Shown: positions 1 through 6,698 of the stretch, piece by piece
Position numbering within the stretch: the stretch's first letter is position 1
How the letters are laid out: each line of letters begins with the position of its first letter
From: Actinomycetota bacterium
Lineage (GTDB): Bacteria > Actinomycetota > UBA4738
Assembly: GCA_005885015.1 (NCBI GenBank)
Contig: VAYG01000048.1
Location: forward strand, 22,733-30,189
Direction: 5' to 3'
DNA length: 7,457 bases
Notes under the pieces: generated by a model
Seen by the model: the letters and a program-made list of their open reading frames with translations, nothing else
Database searches by the model: none
Told to the model about the DNA's origin: nothing
Position numbers and translations under genes: made by a program

Positions 1-90
1 ACCGTCTTGGTCAAGCACTCGGATTGCTACCGGCCGCCCGCTCCGGGGACGACGCCCGCGGCCTACAACCCGGACGAGAGGTGCTCGTAG
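1..90 (+). CDS. ccmE: Cytochrome c-type biogenesis protein CcmE, C-terminal end (5' partial)
   Basis: Reading from base 1 gives 29 residues ending at TAG (88-90): TVLVKHSDCYRPP, then a Pro/Ala/Thr-rich tail ending DERCS. CcmE is the periplasmic, membrane-anchored haem chaperone; it binds haem covalently through a histidine in an HxxxY motif and hands it to CcmF. The segment KHSDCYRPP matches the CcmE haem-binding end (E. coli KHDENYTPP), with His at codon 16-18 and Tyr at 28-30. The fragment therefore carries the canonical His, not the Cys of the CxxxY variant. The Cys beside the Tyr and another near the C-terminus are unusual details. Position directly before ccmF fits the normal order. The stop overlaps the proposed ccmF start by one base (TAGTG), which suggests translational coupling. 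The OB-fold body and membrane anchor lie left of the window. The call rests on a short motif plus context. Confidence 0.83.
   Translation, partial: TVLVKHSDCYRPPAPGTTPAAYNPDERCS
76..81 (+). promoter_or_regulatory. Ribosome binding site of ccmF, inside the end of ccmE
   Basis: GAGAGG lies 8 bases before the GTG at 90-92. It decides the ccmF start: the in-frame GTG at 81 overlaps this element and has no such site before it, and a CTG/ATG-type start further upstream would run deep into ccmE. The site sits within the last ccmE codons, so ribosomes finishing ccmE would pass over it. Confidence 0.6.
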
Positions 91-2087
91 TGGACCGGCT
101 GGGGACCCTCGCCCTGCTCCTCGGTCTCGTCCTGGCCGTCTACGGCCTGGTGGCCTCGGTGATCGGCGCGCGAAGGGAACGCCCCCTGCTCGTCGAGAGC
201 GCCCGAACCACGGCCTACTCGTTGCTGGGGCTGGTCGCCGCGGCAAACGGGGCCATGCTCGCGGCCATCCTGGCCGGCGACTACTCGATCAAGTACGTCG
301 CGGAGAACTCCAGCCGGGCCACGCCGACGTTCTTCAAGGTGCTCTCCCTGTGGTCGGCCGACGAGGGATCGCTCCTGCTGTGGAACCTCGTCCTGGCCGG
401 GTATATCGCGTCGGTCGCGTTCCGGTTCCGCCGGCGCCGCCCGGAGACGCTTCCCTGGGCCCTGGCGGTGATGTACGGGGTCTCCGCGTTCTATCTCCTG
501 CTGGTCCTCGGCCCGACCTCACCGTTCCAGCGGCTGTCGGTGGCGCCGGCCGACGGCCGAGGGCCTCTCCCGTTGCTCCAGAACCACCCGCTGATGGCCG
601 TCCACCCGCCCTTCCTGTATCTGGGGTTCATCGGGTTCACCGTCCCGTTCGCCTTCGGCCTGGCCGCCCTGTTGTCGGGGCGGCTCTCCGACCAGTGGAT
701 CCGGCTGACCCGCCGGTGGACGCTGACCGCCTGGATCTTCCTCACGATCGGCCTGGTCCTCGGAGCGCTGTGGTCCTACGGGGTCCTGGGATGGGGCGGC
801 TACTGGGCGTGGGACCCCGTGGAGAACGTGGCGCTCCTACCGTGGCTCATGGCCACGGCGTTCCTGCATTCGGTGGTGATCCAGGAGCGCCGAGGCATGC
901 TGAAGGTCTGGAACCTCTGCCTCGTCGTGGGGACGTTCGCGTTGACGACGTTCGGGACGTTCCTCACCCGTGGCAGCATCCTCTCCTCCGTCCACGCCTT
1001 TGCCCAGTCGCTGGTGGGGCCGATGTACCTGGGGTTCCTGGTGGCGGTCCTGGTGGTCGGGTTCGGGCTGATCGCCGCGCGGTCCTGGCGTCTCGCGTCC
1101 GCCGCCCGGCTCGACTCCGCGCTGTCGCGCGAGTCGGCCTTCCTCGGCAACAATCTCGTCCTGTTGGGGATCACGTTCGTGGTTCTGCTCGGTACGATCT
1201 TCCCGCTCGCCCTCGAAGCGCTCACCGGCCGGCAATCGACCGTTGGGGGTCCCTACTTCGTCCAGACGACCGCCCCCCTGCTGATCCTGCTGCTGTTCCT
1301 GATGGGCGTGGGACCCCTCCTGCCCTGGCGGCGGGCCAGCCCCGCTCAGCTGCGCCGACGGGCCGCTGGCCCCGCCGCGGTGGGAGCGGTCACCCTTGCG
1401 ATCCTGGCGGCCGCCGGCATGCGCGGCGTGGCCGCGGCGGCCGCGTTGGGCCTGGCCGCGTTCGTCCTGGCGGCCAACGTCGCGGAGCTCTGGCGGGGGG
1501 TCCGGGCGTTCGCCCGGGCCACGTCGAAGAGGTTCCTGCCAGCGATCCCCGAGGCGGTGGCCCGGAACCGCCGGCTGTACGGCGGGCTCGTCGTCCACAT
1601 CGGAGTGGCCGTGGCGGCCATCGCCATCACCGTCTCCAGCTCGTTCGGGCGCCAGACCGAGGTGACCCTGGCCAGGGGGGAGCAGACGACCTTCGCCGGC
1701 TACGTCCTCCGATACGAGGGGCAGCGCGTCCTCAGCCAGCCGCAGCGCACGGTCCTCGTGGCCGACGTCGCCGTGTCTCGCGGGGGGCGATCCGTGGGCG
1801 GGGTCACGCCCTCGCTCAACCAGTATCCGGGCGGGAACGAGCTGATCGGGACGCCCTCGATCCGGTGGGGTGTGACCAAAGACCTGTATGCCTCGGTGAT
1901 CGCGTTCGAGGGGCTGGACGGCGAGAGCGCGACGTTCCGGTTCTTCGACAACCCCGGCGTCATGTGGTTGTGGGTGGGTGGTGCGATCGTGGCCATCGGG
2001 GGCCTGGTGGCCGCGTGGCCCGGACGGCGCCGCCTCCCCGTGCCGCCGCCGATGGCTGCCGAGCGCCGTCTGGCCGAGGTGGGCTAG
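90..2087 (+). CDS. ccmF: Haem lyase CcmF, cytochrome c maturation System I
   Basis: CcmF is an integral membrane protein that takes haem from CcmE and, with CcmH, attaches it to the CXXCH motif of apocytochrome c on the outer face of the membrane. With the GTG start at 90 the protein is 665 aa, close to E. coli CcmF (647). The WWD haem-handling motif WGGYWAWDPVEN is at residues 235-246. The four functionally important histidines of E. coli CcmF (173, 261, 303, 491) have counterparts: H172 in HPPFLYLGF, H260 in AFLHS, H302 in SSVHAFAQ and H503 in VVHIGVAV. The chain is mostly hydrophobic helices with a periplasmic beta-rich domain before a last helix at about 625-645 (WLWVGGAIVAIGG) and a short basic tail. 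The longer in-frame reading from 24 is rejected because it would cover ccmE. ccmG follows after 3 bases. Family assignment is secure; only the start is slightly open (GTG at 81 is the alternative). Confidence 0.96.
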   Translation: MDRLGTLALLLGLVLAVYGLVASVIGARRERPLLVESARTTAYSLLGLVAAANGAMLAAILAGDYSIKYVAENSSRATPTFFKVLSLWSADEGSLLLWNLVLAGYIASVAFRFRRRRPETLPWALAVMYGVSAFYLLLVLGPTSPFQRLSVAPADGRGPLPLLQNHPLMAVHPPFLYLGFIGFTVPFAFGLAALLSGRLSDQWIRLTRRWTLTAWIFLTIGLVLGALWSYGVLGWGGYWAWDPVENVALLPWLMATAFLHSVVIQERRGMLKVWNLCLVVGTFALTTFGTFLTRGSILSSVHAFAQSLVGPMYLGFLVAVLVVGFGLIAARSWRLASAARLDSALSRESAFLGNNLVLLGITFVVLLGTIFPLALEALTGRQSTVGGPYFVQTTAPLLILLLFLMGVGPLLPWRRASPAQLRRRAAGPAAVGAVTLAILAAAGMRGVAAAAALGLAAFVLAANVAELWRGVRAFARATSKRFLPAIPEAVARNRRLYGGLVVHIGVAVAAIAITVSSSFGRQTEVTLARGEQTTFAGYVLRYEGQRVLSQPQRTVLVADVAVSRGGRSVGGVTPSLNQYPGGNELIGTPSIRWGVTKDLYASVIAFEGLDGESATFRFFDNPGVMWLWVGGAIVAIGGLVAAWPGRRRLPVPPPMAAERRLAEVG

Positions 2088-2090
2088 GCG

Positions 2091-2687
2091 ATGGATCCGC
2101 GGGGACCGGCGAGCCACCCATCGGGGCTCGAGGCGACCGGCCGGTGGACGAGGCGCCGGAAGCGCTGGGTCGTCCTGGCCGGGACGCTCGGCGGCGTGGC
2201 GCTGCTCAGCGTGCTCCTCGGCTTCGGGCTGTCGCGCGACCCCACGCTCATCCGATCTCCGCTGCTGGGCAGGCCCGCTCCGGACTTCTCGCTCCGGGCC
2301 CTCGACGGGACGGATTCGATCCGGCTGTCCGATCTCCGGGGGCAGGTGGTGGTGATCAACTTCTGGGCGTCGTGGTGCGCCGAGTGCCGGGTGGAGCACC
2401 CCGTACTCGCGGCCACCTGGGATCGCTATCGAGAGCAGGGCGTGGTGGTCCTGGGGATCGCCTTCCAGGACCGCCCCTCGGCGTCGCGGGCCTACCTCTC
2501 CGAGCTCGGCGGCGGGTGGCCGCAGCTCAGCGACCCGGGCGAGCGGACCGCGCTGGCCTACGGCGTGTACGGGGTGCCGGAGACGTTCGTGGTCGCCCCG
2601 GACGGCCGGGTCATGTTCAAGCAGGTGGGGGCGGTGAACTACGGGGCCCTCACCGACGAGATCGAGCGCCTCGTGGCCACGACGTGA
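2091..2687 (+). CDS. ccmG: Membrane-anchored thioredoxin-like CcmG/DsbE (TlpA/ResA family)
   Basis: 198 aa. CcmG is the periplasm-facing thioredoxin-like protein that keeps apocytochrome c cysteines (directly or via CcmH) reduced for haem attachment. A basic stretch RRRKR (21-25) precedes one membrane helix (about 26-47), so the anchor is N-terminal with the catalytic domain outside. PAPDFSLRALDG (63-73) is the usual entry to the AhpC/TSA-thioredoxin fold. The active site is WCAEC with C96 and C99, and the cis-proline loop is GVPETF with P163, the signature shared by CcmG proteins. The ATG at 2091 has GAGGTGG eight bases upstream (2076-2082). The stop overlaps the GTG start proposed for ccmH by the GTGA arrangement. 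TlpA and ResA have the same fold, but the ccm context favours CcmG. The dipeptide AE between the cysteines differs from the PT of E. coli CcmG. Confidence 0.93.
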   Translation: MDPRGPASHPSGLEATGRWTRRRKRWVVLAGTLGGVALLSVLLGFGLSRDPTLIRSPLLGRPAPDFSLRALDGTDSIRLSDLRGQVVVINFWASWCAECRVEHPVLAATWDRYREQGVVVLGIAFQDRPSASRAYLSELGGGWPQLSDPGERTALAYGVYGVPETFVVAPDGRVMFKQVGAVNYGALTDEIERLVATT

Positions 2688-3211
2688 GCGCCCGGCACGG
2701 GATGCGGTGGCCGACGGCCGCCCTCGCCGGAGCGGTGATCGTGGCCGGGGCGGCCCTGGCGGTGGTCGCGGCGCGGGGCGAGCCGAGTCCCCGCACGCTG
2801 GAGGGGCGGGTGCATGCGGTGGCCTCCACCCTTCGCTGTCCCGTCTGCCAGAACCTGTCCGTGGCGGACTCGCCGTCGTTGCTGGCCCAGCAGATGCGTT
2901 CCACCATCGCCAAGGAGCTCCAGGCCGGCCGATCGCCGGATGAGATACGCGGAGAGTTCGTGGCCGGCTACGGCGAATGGATCCTGCTCGCCCCGCCGAA
3001 GCGCGGGATCGACCTGGTCGCCTGGCTGATCCCGATCCTGCTGATGGCGGGGGGCGCCGCGTGGGCCGGCCTGGCCGTGGTCCGGTGGACCAGAGGCAGC
3101 GTGCCGGCCCCCATCGCGTCGAACGCCGCCACCGGCCCAGGTCTGCCGCCGGGCGATCGCGTCCTGTTGGAGCGGGCCATCAGATCTGTGTCCGACGAGG
3201 AGCCCGAATGA
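2684..3211 (+). CDS. ccmH: Cytochrome c maturation protein CcmH (thiol oxidoreductase subunit)
   Basis: 175 aa from the GTG at 2684. CcmH is a membrane-anchored, periplasm-facing protein whose LRCxxCQ motif exchanges disulphides with apocytochrome c and works with CcmF in haem ligation. Seen here: an N-terminal hydrophobic signal/anchor (about 12-30), LRCPVCQ with C52 and C55 followed by NLSVADS, the family segment GYGEWILLAPP, a second helix (about 110-132) and a short acidic cytoplasmic tail. It is the short CcmH without the fused TPR half found in E. coli; that half is the next gene. Start choice: the GTG at 2684 overlaps the ccmG stop (GTGA), while the ATG at 2702 (169 aa) has no clear ribosome binding site before it, so coupling from ccmG is preferred. 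The end overlaps ccmI by ATGA. The frame stays open far upstream through ccmG and ccmF, but that is a GC-rich shadow and not a fusion. Confidence 0.93.
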   Translation: MSARHGMRWPTAALAGAVIVAGAALAVVAARGEPSPRTLEGRVHAVASTLRCPVCQNLSVADSPSLLAQQMRSTIAKELQAGRSPDEIRGEFVAGYGEWILLAPPKRGIDLVAWLIPILLMAGGAAWAGLAVVRWTRGSVPAPIASNAATGPGLPPGDRVLLERAIRSVSDEEPE

Positions 3212-4101
3212 CCTGGGTCATCGTGGCGGCGTCGGCAGCGTTGGTGGCGGTGGCCGCGGCGGGCATCCTGCGTCCCTTCGCCGCCCCCCGTGCCCTGACG
3301 CTGGAACGCCTGGCCGATCCGCTGGACGACGAGCGGCGTGGTTTGCTTCGGACGCTGCTGGACCTGGATGAGGAACGGGCGACCGGCCAGTTGGGCGACG
3401 AGGTCTACGGAGCCCTCCGCTCCGAAACCGAGTCGCGGGCCGTGGCGGTCCTCCGGGCGCTCGAGGCCCGGGACGGAGCCGGGGACCTCGGCGCCGGGCT
3501 GAAGGCGCTCAGGGCCGGCCCCGATGGAAACGGGACCAGCCGCGCCACGCCCGGGGGGACCGATCGACGGAGGGTCCTGCTGATCGTGGCCGCGGTCGGC
3601 GTGGCCGTGGCCGTGACACTGCCGCTCCTGCTTGGTGCGTTGCGGAACCGGGAGGCCGGCCAGCCGATCACGGGGGGAGCCGCCGCGGCGGGGCCGCTCT
3701 CCTTCTTCGAGCAGCGGGTGGCCCAGCACCCGACGGACGTGGCCGCCCGGCTCGACCTGGCCGATCGGTATCTGGAGATCGGCGAGCCGAAGTCGGCCGT
3801 GTCCCAGTATCTGGAGGTGCTGAGGCTCGACCCGGCCAACGCCGAAGCGCACGCCGAGCTGGGGTTCGTCCTCTATCGCGCGGGCCGCGCGCAGGATGGG
3901 CTCAGGGCCGTGCAGCAGGCCCTCGACCGGGACCCCACCTACCCCCAGGCGCTGTACTACGAGGGGATCATCCTGTTCCGCGGATTGCACCGACCCGCGG
4001 AGGCCGCCACGGCGTTCCAGGCCTACCTGAGCGCCGCTCCCTTCGGCGCCCACCGCGACGAGGTGGCCGGGCTCCTCCAGGAGGCGAGGCGGGGGAGCTG
4101 A
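3208..4101 (+). CDS. ccmI: CcmI-like TPR protein of cytochrome c maturation
   Basis: 297 aa. CcmI binds apocytochrome c and delivers it to the CcmF-CcmH ligation complex. Layout seen: a first helix at the N-terminus (about 3-21); a cytoplasmic charged region with LTLERLADPLDDERRGLL and a coiled-coil-like stretch (about 38-90), like the CcmI N-terminal domain; a flexible Gly/Thr linker; a second helix (about 123-145); then a periplasmic part with about three TPR-type repeats (about 165-277). The repeats contain ARLDLADRYLEIGE, AHAELGFVLYRAGR and ALYYEGIILFRGL, each followed by a paired helix. The ATG overlaps the ccmH stop as ATGA, with GAGGAG five bases before it (3197-3202), so expression is coupled to ccmH. 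It is last in the operon and its stop is followed by the palindrome at 4113. TPR proteins diverge fast, so the name rests on the two-helix topology plus position. Confidence 0.87.
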   Translation: MTWVIVAASAALVAVAAAGILRPFAAPRALTLERLADPLDDERRGLLRTLLDLDEERATGQLGDEVYGALRSETESRAVAVLRALEARDGAGDLGAGLKALRAGPDGNGTSRATPGGTDRRRVLLIVAAVGVAVAVTLPLLLGALRNREAGQPITGGAAAAGPLSFFEQRVAQHPTDVAARLDLADRYLEIGEPKSAVSQYLEVLRLDPANAEAHAELGFVLYRAGRAQDGLRAVQQALDRDPTYPQALYYEGIILFRGLHRPAEAATAFQAYLSAAPFGAHRDEVAGLLQEARRGS

Positions 4102-4112
4102 CCGCGTGGGGT

Positions 4113-4134
4113 CCCGGCTCAGGCCTGAGCCGGG
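4113..4134. terminator. Perfect palindrome between convergent operons, probable bidirectional terminator
   Basis: Arms CCCGGCTCAGG (4113-4123) and CCTGAGCCGGG (4124-4134) are exact reverse complements. As RNA this folds into a 9-bp stem with a GGCC loop, and the stem can be extended at the base by a U-G and a G-C pair (4111-4136). It begins 11 bases after the ccmI stop and spans the stop codon and last codons of the minus-strand S51 gene. No run of T follows on either strand, so it is not a classical intrinsic terminator. Stem-only terminators without a U tract are commonly proposed in high-GC bacteria. A protein-binding operator is possible but less likely at a 3'/3' junction. The only non-coding gap here, 4102-4118, holds the left part of this palindrome and nothing else visible. 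Confidence 0.6.
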
Positions 4135-4892
4135 GCTGGTTCGATGGAGACGTCGAGCGGCTCGGCGAACGATTCGCCGGCTGAATACGTGCGCCACTGG
4201 CCGTTCTCGCGCACGGACGCCTTCCCCGCGCCCATCACCCGCCATTCCCTCCCGTCGCCGACCATCGCGGTGTGCTCGTCGACGGCGACCAGCTTCCGGT
4301 CGACCGGGACGGAGGCGATGATCATCGCCCTGAGCCCGGGGACGAATCTGTCCAAGGCATCCCAGTGCGGGCCGAAGTGGACGCCGGGGAACAGCGCCAA
4401 CCCGGGCTTCCAGAAATCGCGGACACCGCGCATGTGGGCCGCGCTGTCGGGGGCCACCTCGCCCAGGCAGGCGATGCCCGCGCTGCATCCGGCGTATGCG
4501 AGCCCGCGGCGCATCGCCGGGAGCAGCTCGCTCCAGAAACGCGATCCACGGAGCACGCCGGCGAGGTAGGCGGGGTTCCCGCCGGAGAAGAACACCATCG
4601 AGGCGTTGACCAGCGGCTTGGAGAAGCTCGATCGATCGGCGTCCTCTCGGGTCTTCAGTGGGACCACCTGGGCCGGGATGCCCAGCTGCGCGTAATGGTC
4701 GAGCCCCAGGTTCGCCCATCCGTCGAAGATCGGGTCTCCCTCGGGCGCGCTGGCCGTGGGAAGGACGAGAACGGAACCGTCGCCGGTGGCCCTGCCGAGG
4801 AGCCAGCGATCCACCTCCTCCGTCCACGGCTCGAACTCACCGGAACCGAGGAGGGCGAGAGAGAGTTGCTCGGCGTTGCTCCCGGAGCTCAT
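4119..4892 (-). CDS. Peptidase S51 family hydrolase, cyanophycinase / dipeptidase E-like
   Basis: 257 aa from the ATG at 4892, soluble, with no signal peptide. Family S51 covers cyanophycinase and dipeptidase E (PepE), serine hydrolases of class-I glutamine-amidotransferase-like fold that cut peptides at aspartate. Seen here: LALLGSGEF (12-20) as the first strand and loop; FFSGGNPAYL (101-110), the oxyanion-side GGN loop; the nucleophile elbow AGCSAGI with S137; H172 in GVHFGPHWDALDR, where cyanophycinase has its catalytic His; and E206 in AVDEHTAMV, like the cyanophycinase DE-TA motif. A complete Ser-His-Glu set is therefore plausible. The substrate cannot be read from the sequence. Five bases separate it from the nadA stop; GAGGGGA abuts the ATG too closely for a good ribosome site. 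A GTG at 4901 (three codons longer, GTGA overlap with the nadA stop) is an alternative start. The C-terminal codons are built into the palindrome at 4113-4134. Confidence 0.85.
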   Translation of the reverse strand: MSSGSNAEQLSLALLGSGEFEPWTEEVDRWLLGRATGDGSVLVLPTASAPEGDPIFDGWANLGLDHYAQLGIPAQVVPLKTREDADRSSFSKPLVNASMVFFSGGNPAYLAGVLRGSRFWSELLPAMRRGLAYAGCSAGIACLGEVAPDSAAHMRGVRDFWKPGLALFPGVHFGPHWDALDRFVPGLRAMIIASVPVDRKLVAVDEHTAMVGDGREWRVMGAGKASVRENGQWRTYSAGESFAEPLDVSIEPAPAQA

Positions 4893-4897
4893 TCCCC

Positions 4898-5878
4898 TCA
4901 CGGCGCGCCCGCCCCGACGGGGGAGCGGGGGGCGATGTCCACCATGCGTTGGACCGCCCGGGCGGCCCGCCGGCGGATGGGCTCGGGCACGGTGACCTCG
5001 AAGACACCCTCGCGGAGCGAGCGGAGCAGTTTCGCCGGGGTGATCCGCTTCATGTACTGGCAGATGGCCAGCTCGTTCACCGCCTGGAAGTCCTTGTCCG
5101 GGTTGGCTTTCCGGAGCTGATGGAGGATACCGGTCTCGGTGGCCACCAGGAAGCGGGATGCGGAGGACTCCTTCGACTCCCGGACCATGCCCCCCGTGGA
5201 CAGGACCTTGGTCCGATCGCCGGGGAGCTCGCCTTCGCCCAACAGGTACATGGCCGCGGTCGAACATCCGCACTCGGGATGGATCATGAGCTCGGCGTCG
5301 GGATCGGCTTCCATCTTGGCCCGCATCTCCTGGGCCCCGATGCCGGCGTGGACGTGGCACTCGGCCAGCCACAGGTGCAGCTTGCGGCCGGTCTCCCGCT
5401 CGACATGTGCGCCGAGGAACATGTCGGGGAGGAACAAGATCTCCTGGTCCGCGGGGAGCGAGCGGACCACCTCCACCGCGTTGGAGGAGGTGCAGCACAC
5501 GTCCGACTCGGCCTTGACCGCGGCCGACGTGTTCACGTAGGCCACGACCATGGCCCCCGGATGTTCGTCCTTCCACCGGCGGACGTCCTCGGCGGTGATC
5601 GAGGAGGCGAGCGAGCAGCCGGCATCGAGGTCGGGGATCAGCACGGTCTTGGCGGGAGACAGGATCTTCGCGGTCTCGGCCATGAAGTGGACCCCGCAGA
5701 AGACGATCGTGTCGGCCTGGGTCTCCGCGGCCTGCCGGGAGAGCTGGAGCGAATCGCCAACATGGTCCGCAACGTCCTGGATCCACGGCACCTGGTAGTT
5801 GTGGGCGAGGATGACCGCGCGGCGCTCGGCGGCGAGCCGGCGCACCTCCCGGGCCCATCGTTCGAACTCAGTGGACAT
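4898..5878 (-). CDS. nadA: Quinolinate synthase NadA
   Basis: 326 aa. NadA is a cytosolic [4Fe-4S] enzyme that condenses iminoaspartate with dihydroxyacetone phosphate to quinolinate, the second step of de novo NAD synthesis. Its three cluster cysteines are placed as in the family: C88 in PDLDAGCSLA, C203 in IHPECGC and C273 in LAICQYMK. Other family motifs seen: HNYQ (26-29), GDSL (41-44), CGVHFMAETAKIL (61-73), AYVNTSAAVKAESDV (113-127), STGGM (227-231) and TETGILHQLRK (247-257). An extra C205 lies two residues after C203, and CC at 128-129 is not expected to be a ligand. The ATG start at 5878 lies 11 bases inside the end of nadC and is preceded by GAGGTG at a spacing of about six bases. 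The protein is complete and intact. The aspartate-oxidising partner (NadB or an aspartate dehydrogenase) is not in the window. Confidence 0.97.
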   Translation of the reverse strand: MSTEFERWAREVRRLAAERRAVILAHNYQVPWIQDVADHVGDSLQLSRQAAETQADTIVFCGVHFMAETAKILSPAKTVLIPDLDAGCSLASSITAEDVRRWKDEHPGAMVVAYVNTSAAVKAESDVCCTSSNAVEVVRSLPADQEILFLPDMFLGAHVERETGRKLHLWLAECHVHAGIGAQEMRAKMEADPDAELMIHPECGCSTAAMYLLGEGELPGDRTKVLSTGGMVRESKESSASRFLVATETGILHQLRKANPDKDFQAVNELAICQYMKRITPAKLLRSLREGVFEVTVPEPIRRRAARAVQRMVDIAPRSPVGAGAP

Positions 5879-6698
5879 CGATCACCTCGAGTGAGAGGTC
5901 CAGGGAGGGCGCGGAGTGAGTGATCCGACCCACGGAGATGACCCGCGCACCCGCCTGCACGAGCAATGGTACCGAATCGAGGGTGATTCCCCCGGAGACC
6001 TCGAGCCTCCGCGCGTCGCCAACGCGCTCCACCGCCGCCCGCACCAGGTCCGGGGTGGGGTTGTCCAGCAGGATCCGGTCGGCTCCCGCGCCCAGTGCCT
6101 CGTCGAGCTGGTCGAGCGTGTCGACCTCGACCTCGACGGGGAGGCCCCCGGCCTTCGCCTGGCGCACGGCCTCGACCACGCCGCCCGCCACGCGGATGTG
6201 GTTGTCCTTGATCAGGACCGCGTCGGACAGGGAGGCACGATGGAGCGACCCTCCCCCCGCCGCCACCGCCCCTCGCTCCAGCGACCGCAGGCCCGGGGTC
6301 GTCTTGCGCGTGCACAGGACCTCGGCGGGCCGCGCCGCCTCGACGAACTTCCGGGTCAGCGTGGCCACGCCGGACAGATGGGCCAGGAAGTTGATGGCCA
6401 CCCGCTCGGCTCGCAGCACCGATCGAGCCGGCCCCCGGACCGAGGCGAGCACGTCCTCCGGCCGAACCTGGTCGCCGTCCCGGACCTTCCAGTCGACGTC
6501 CACGGGGCCGAGCCCGTCCTGGTCCGCCACGATCCCGAAGACCATCTGGGCGGCGCCCCTGCCGGCCACCACCCCTTCTGCCTTCGCCCGGATCTCCGCC
6601 CGGCACCAGGCCGATTCCGGGATCGTCAGCACCGTGGTCACGTCGCCGGCCGGGGCATCCTCGGCCAGAGCGATTTCCACGACCTGGCGGAGGTTCAT
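5868..6698 (-). CDS. nadC: Nicotinate-nucleotide pyrophosphorylase (carboxylating) NadC
   Basis: 276 aa, a usual length. NadC (quinolinate phosphoribosyltransferase) converts quinolinate and PRPP to nicotinate mononucleotide, CO2 and pyrophosphate, using the product of NadA. Family motifs in order: EDAPAGDVT (13-21), RAERVAINFLAHLSG (96-110, including the substrate-binding Arg/Glu/Arg region), CTRKTTPG (129-136), GGG-LHR with H153 and R154, LIKDNH (162-167), the acidic EVEVD strand (189-193), LLDN (210-213) and the phosphate-binding SGGI (235-238), then ISVGRITHSAP near the C-terminus. The ATG overlaps the TGA of the upstream GNAT gene as ATGA. The bases before it on the minus strand are pyrimidine-rich (CCCGCCCCCTCTCGCC) with no Shine-Dalgarno, so translation probably depends on ribosomes finishing the GNAT gene. 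The end overlaps nadA by 11 bases. No frameshift or missing motif was seen. Confidence 0.97.
   Translation of the reverse strand: MNLRQVVEIALAEDAPAGDVTTVLTIPESAWCRAEIRAKAEGVVAGRGAAQMVFGIVADQDGLGPVDVDWKVRDGDQVRPEDVLASVRGPARSVLRAERVAINFLAHLSGVATLTRKFVEAARPAEVLCTRKTTPGLRSLERGAVAAGGGSLHRASLSDAVLIKDNHIRVAGGVVEAVRQAKAGGLPVEVEVDTLDQLDEALGAGADRILLDNPTPDLVRAAVERVGDARRLEVSGGITLDSVPLLVQAGARVISVGRITHSAPSLDLSLEVIDVH
5884..5889 (-). promoter_or_regulatory. Ribosome binding site of nadA, inside the end of nadC
   Basis: On the minus strand GAGGTG precedes the nadA ATG (5878-5876) with five bases between. It lies within the last codons of nadC and supports the ATG that overlaps the nadC stop by 11 bases. It is the clearest ribosome binding site in this cluster, in contrast to nadC, which has none. 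Confidence 0.55.

Noticed and set aside
24..89. Upstream start for ccmF at 24
   Set aside because: It would overlap ccmE by more than 60 bases, and the added residues are charged and unlike the CcmF N-terminus. The GTG at 90 has a ribosome site and a TAGTG junction.
837..2399. 520-residue minus-strand open frame opposite ccmF and ccmG
   Set aside because: The translation is rich in Arg, His, Gln, Pro and Gly with no recognisable motif, and lies fully opposite two well-supported genes. It is typical antisense shadowing in high-GC DNA.
350..2683. Long plus-strand open frame running into ccmH, as if ccmH had a huge N-terminal extension
   Set aside because: The translation before ccmH is Arg/Pro/Gly-rich, low-complexity sequence in another frame of ccmF and ccmG, which are both certain. 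It is a by-product of GC-rich codons; only 2684-3211 is real.
2968..4827. 619-residue minus-strand open frame opposite ccmH/ccmI and in another frame of the S51 gene
   Set aside because: It covers confirmed genes on both strands, has skewed composition and no domain. It would also read through the convergent junction.
4893..5858. Upstream extension of the S51 frame through nadA, suggesting a fused protein
   Set aside because: The extension is out of frame with nadA and is Arg/Gly/Pro-rich. The S51 family N-terminus (LALLGSGEF) begins just after the ATG at 4892.
4658..5923. 421-residue plus-strand open frame opposite nadA
   Set aside because: It is opposite a NadA with all motifs intact. Its composition is His/Gly/Arg-rich and it shows no family features.
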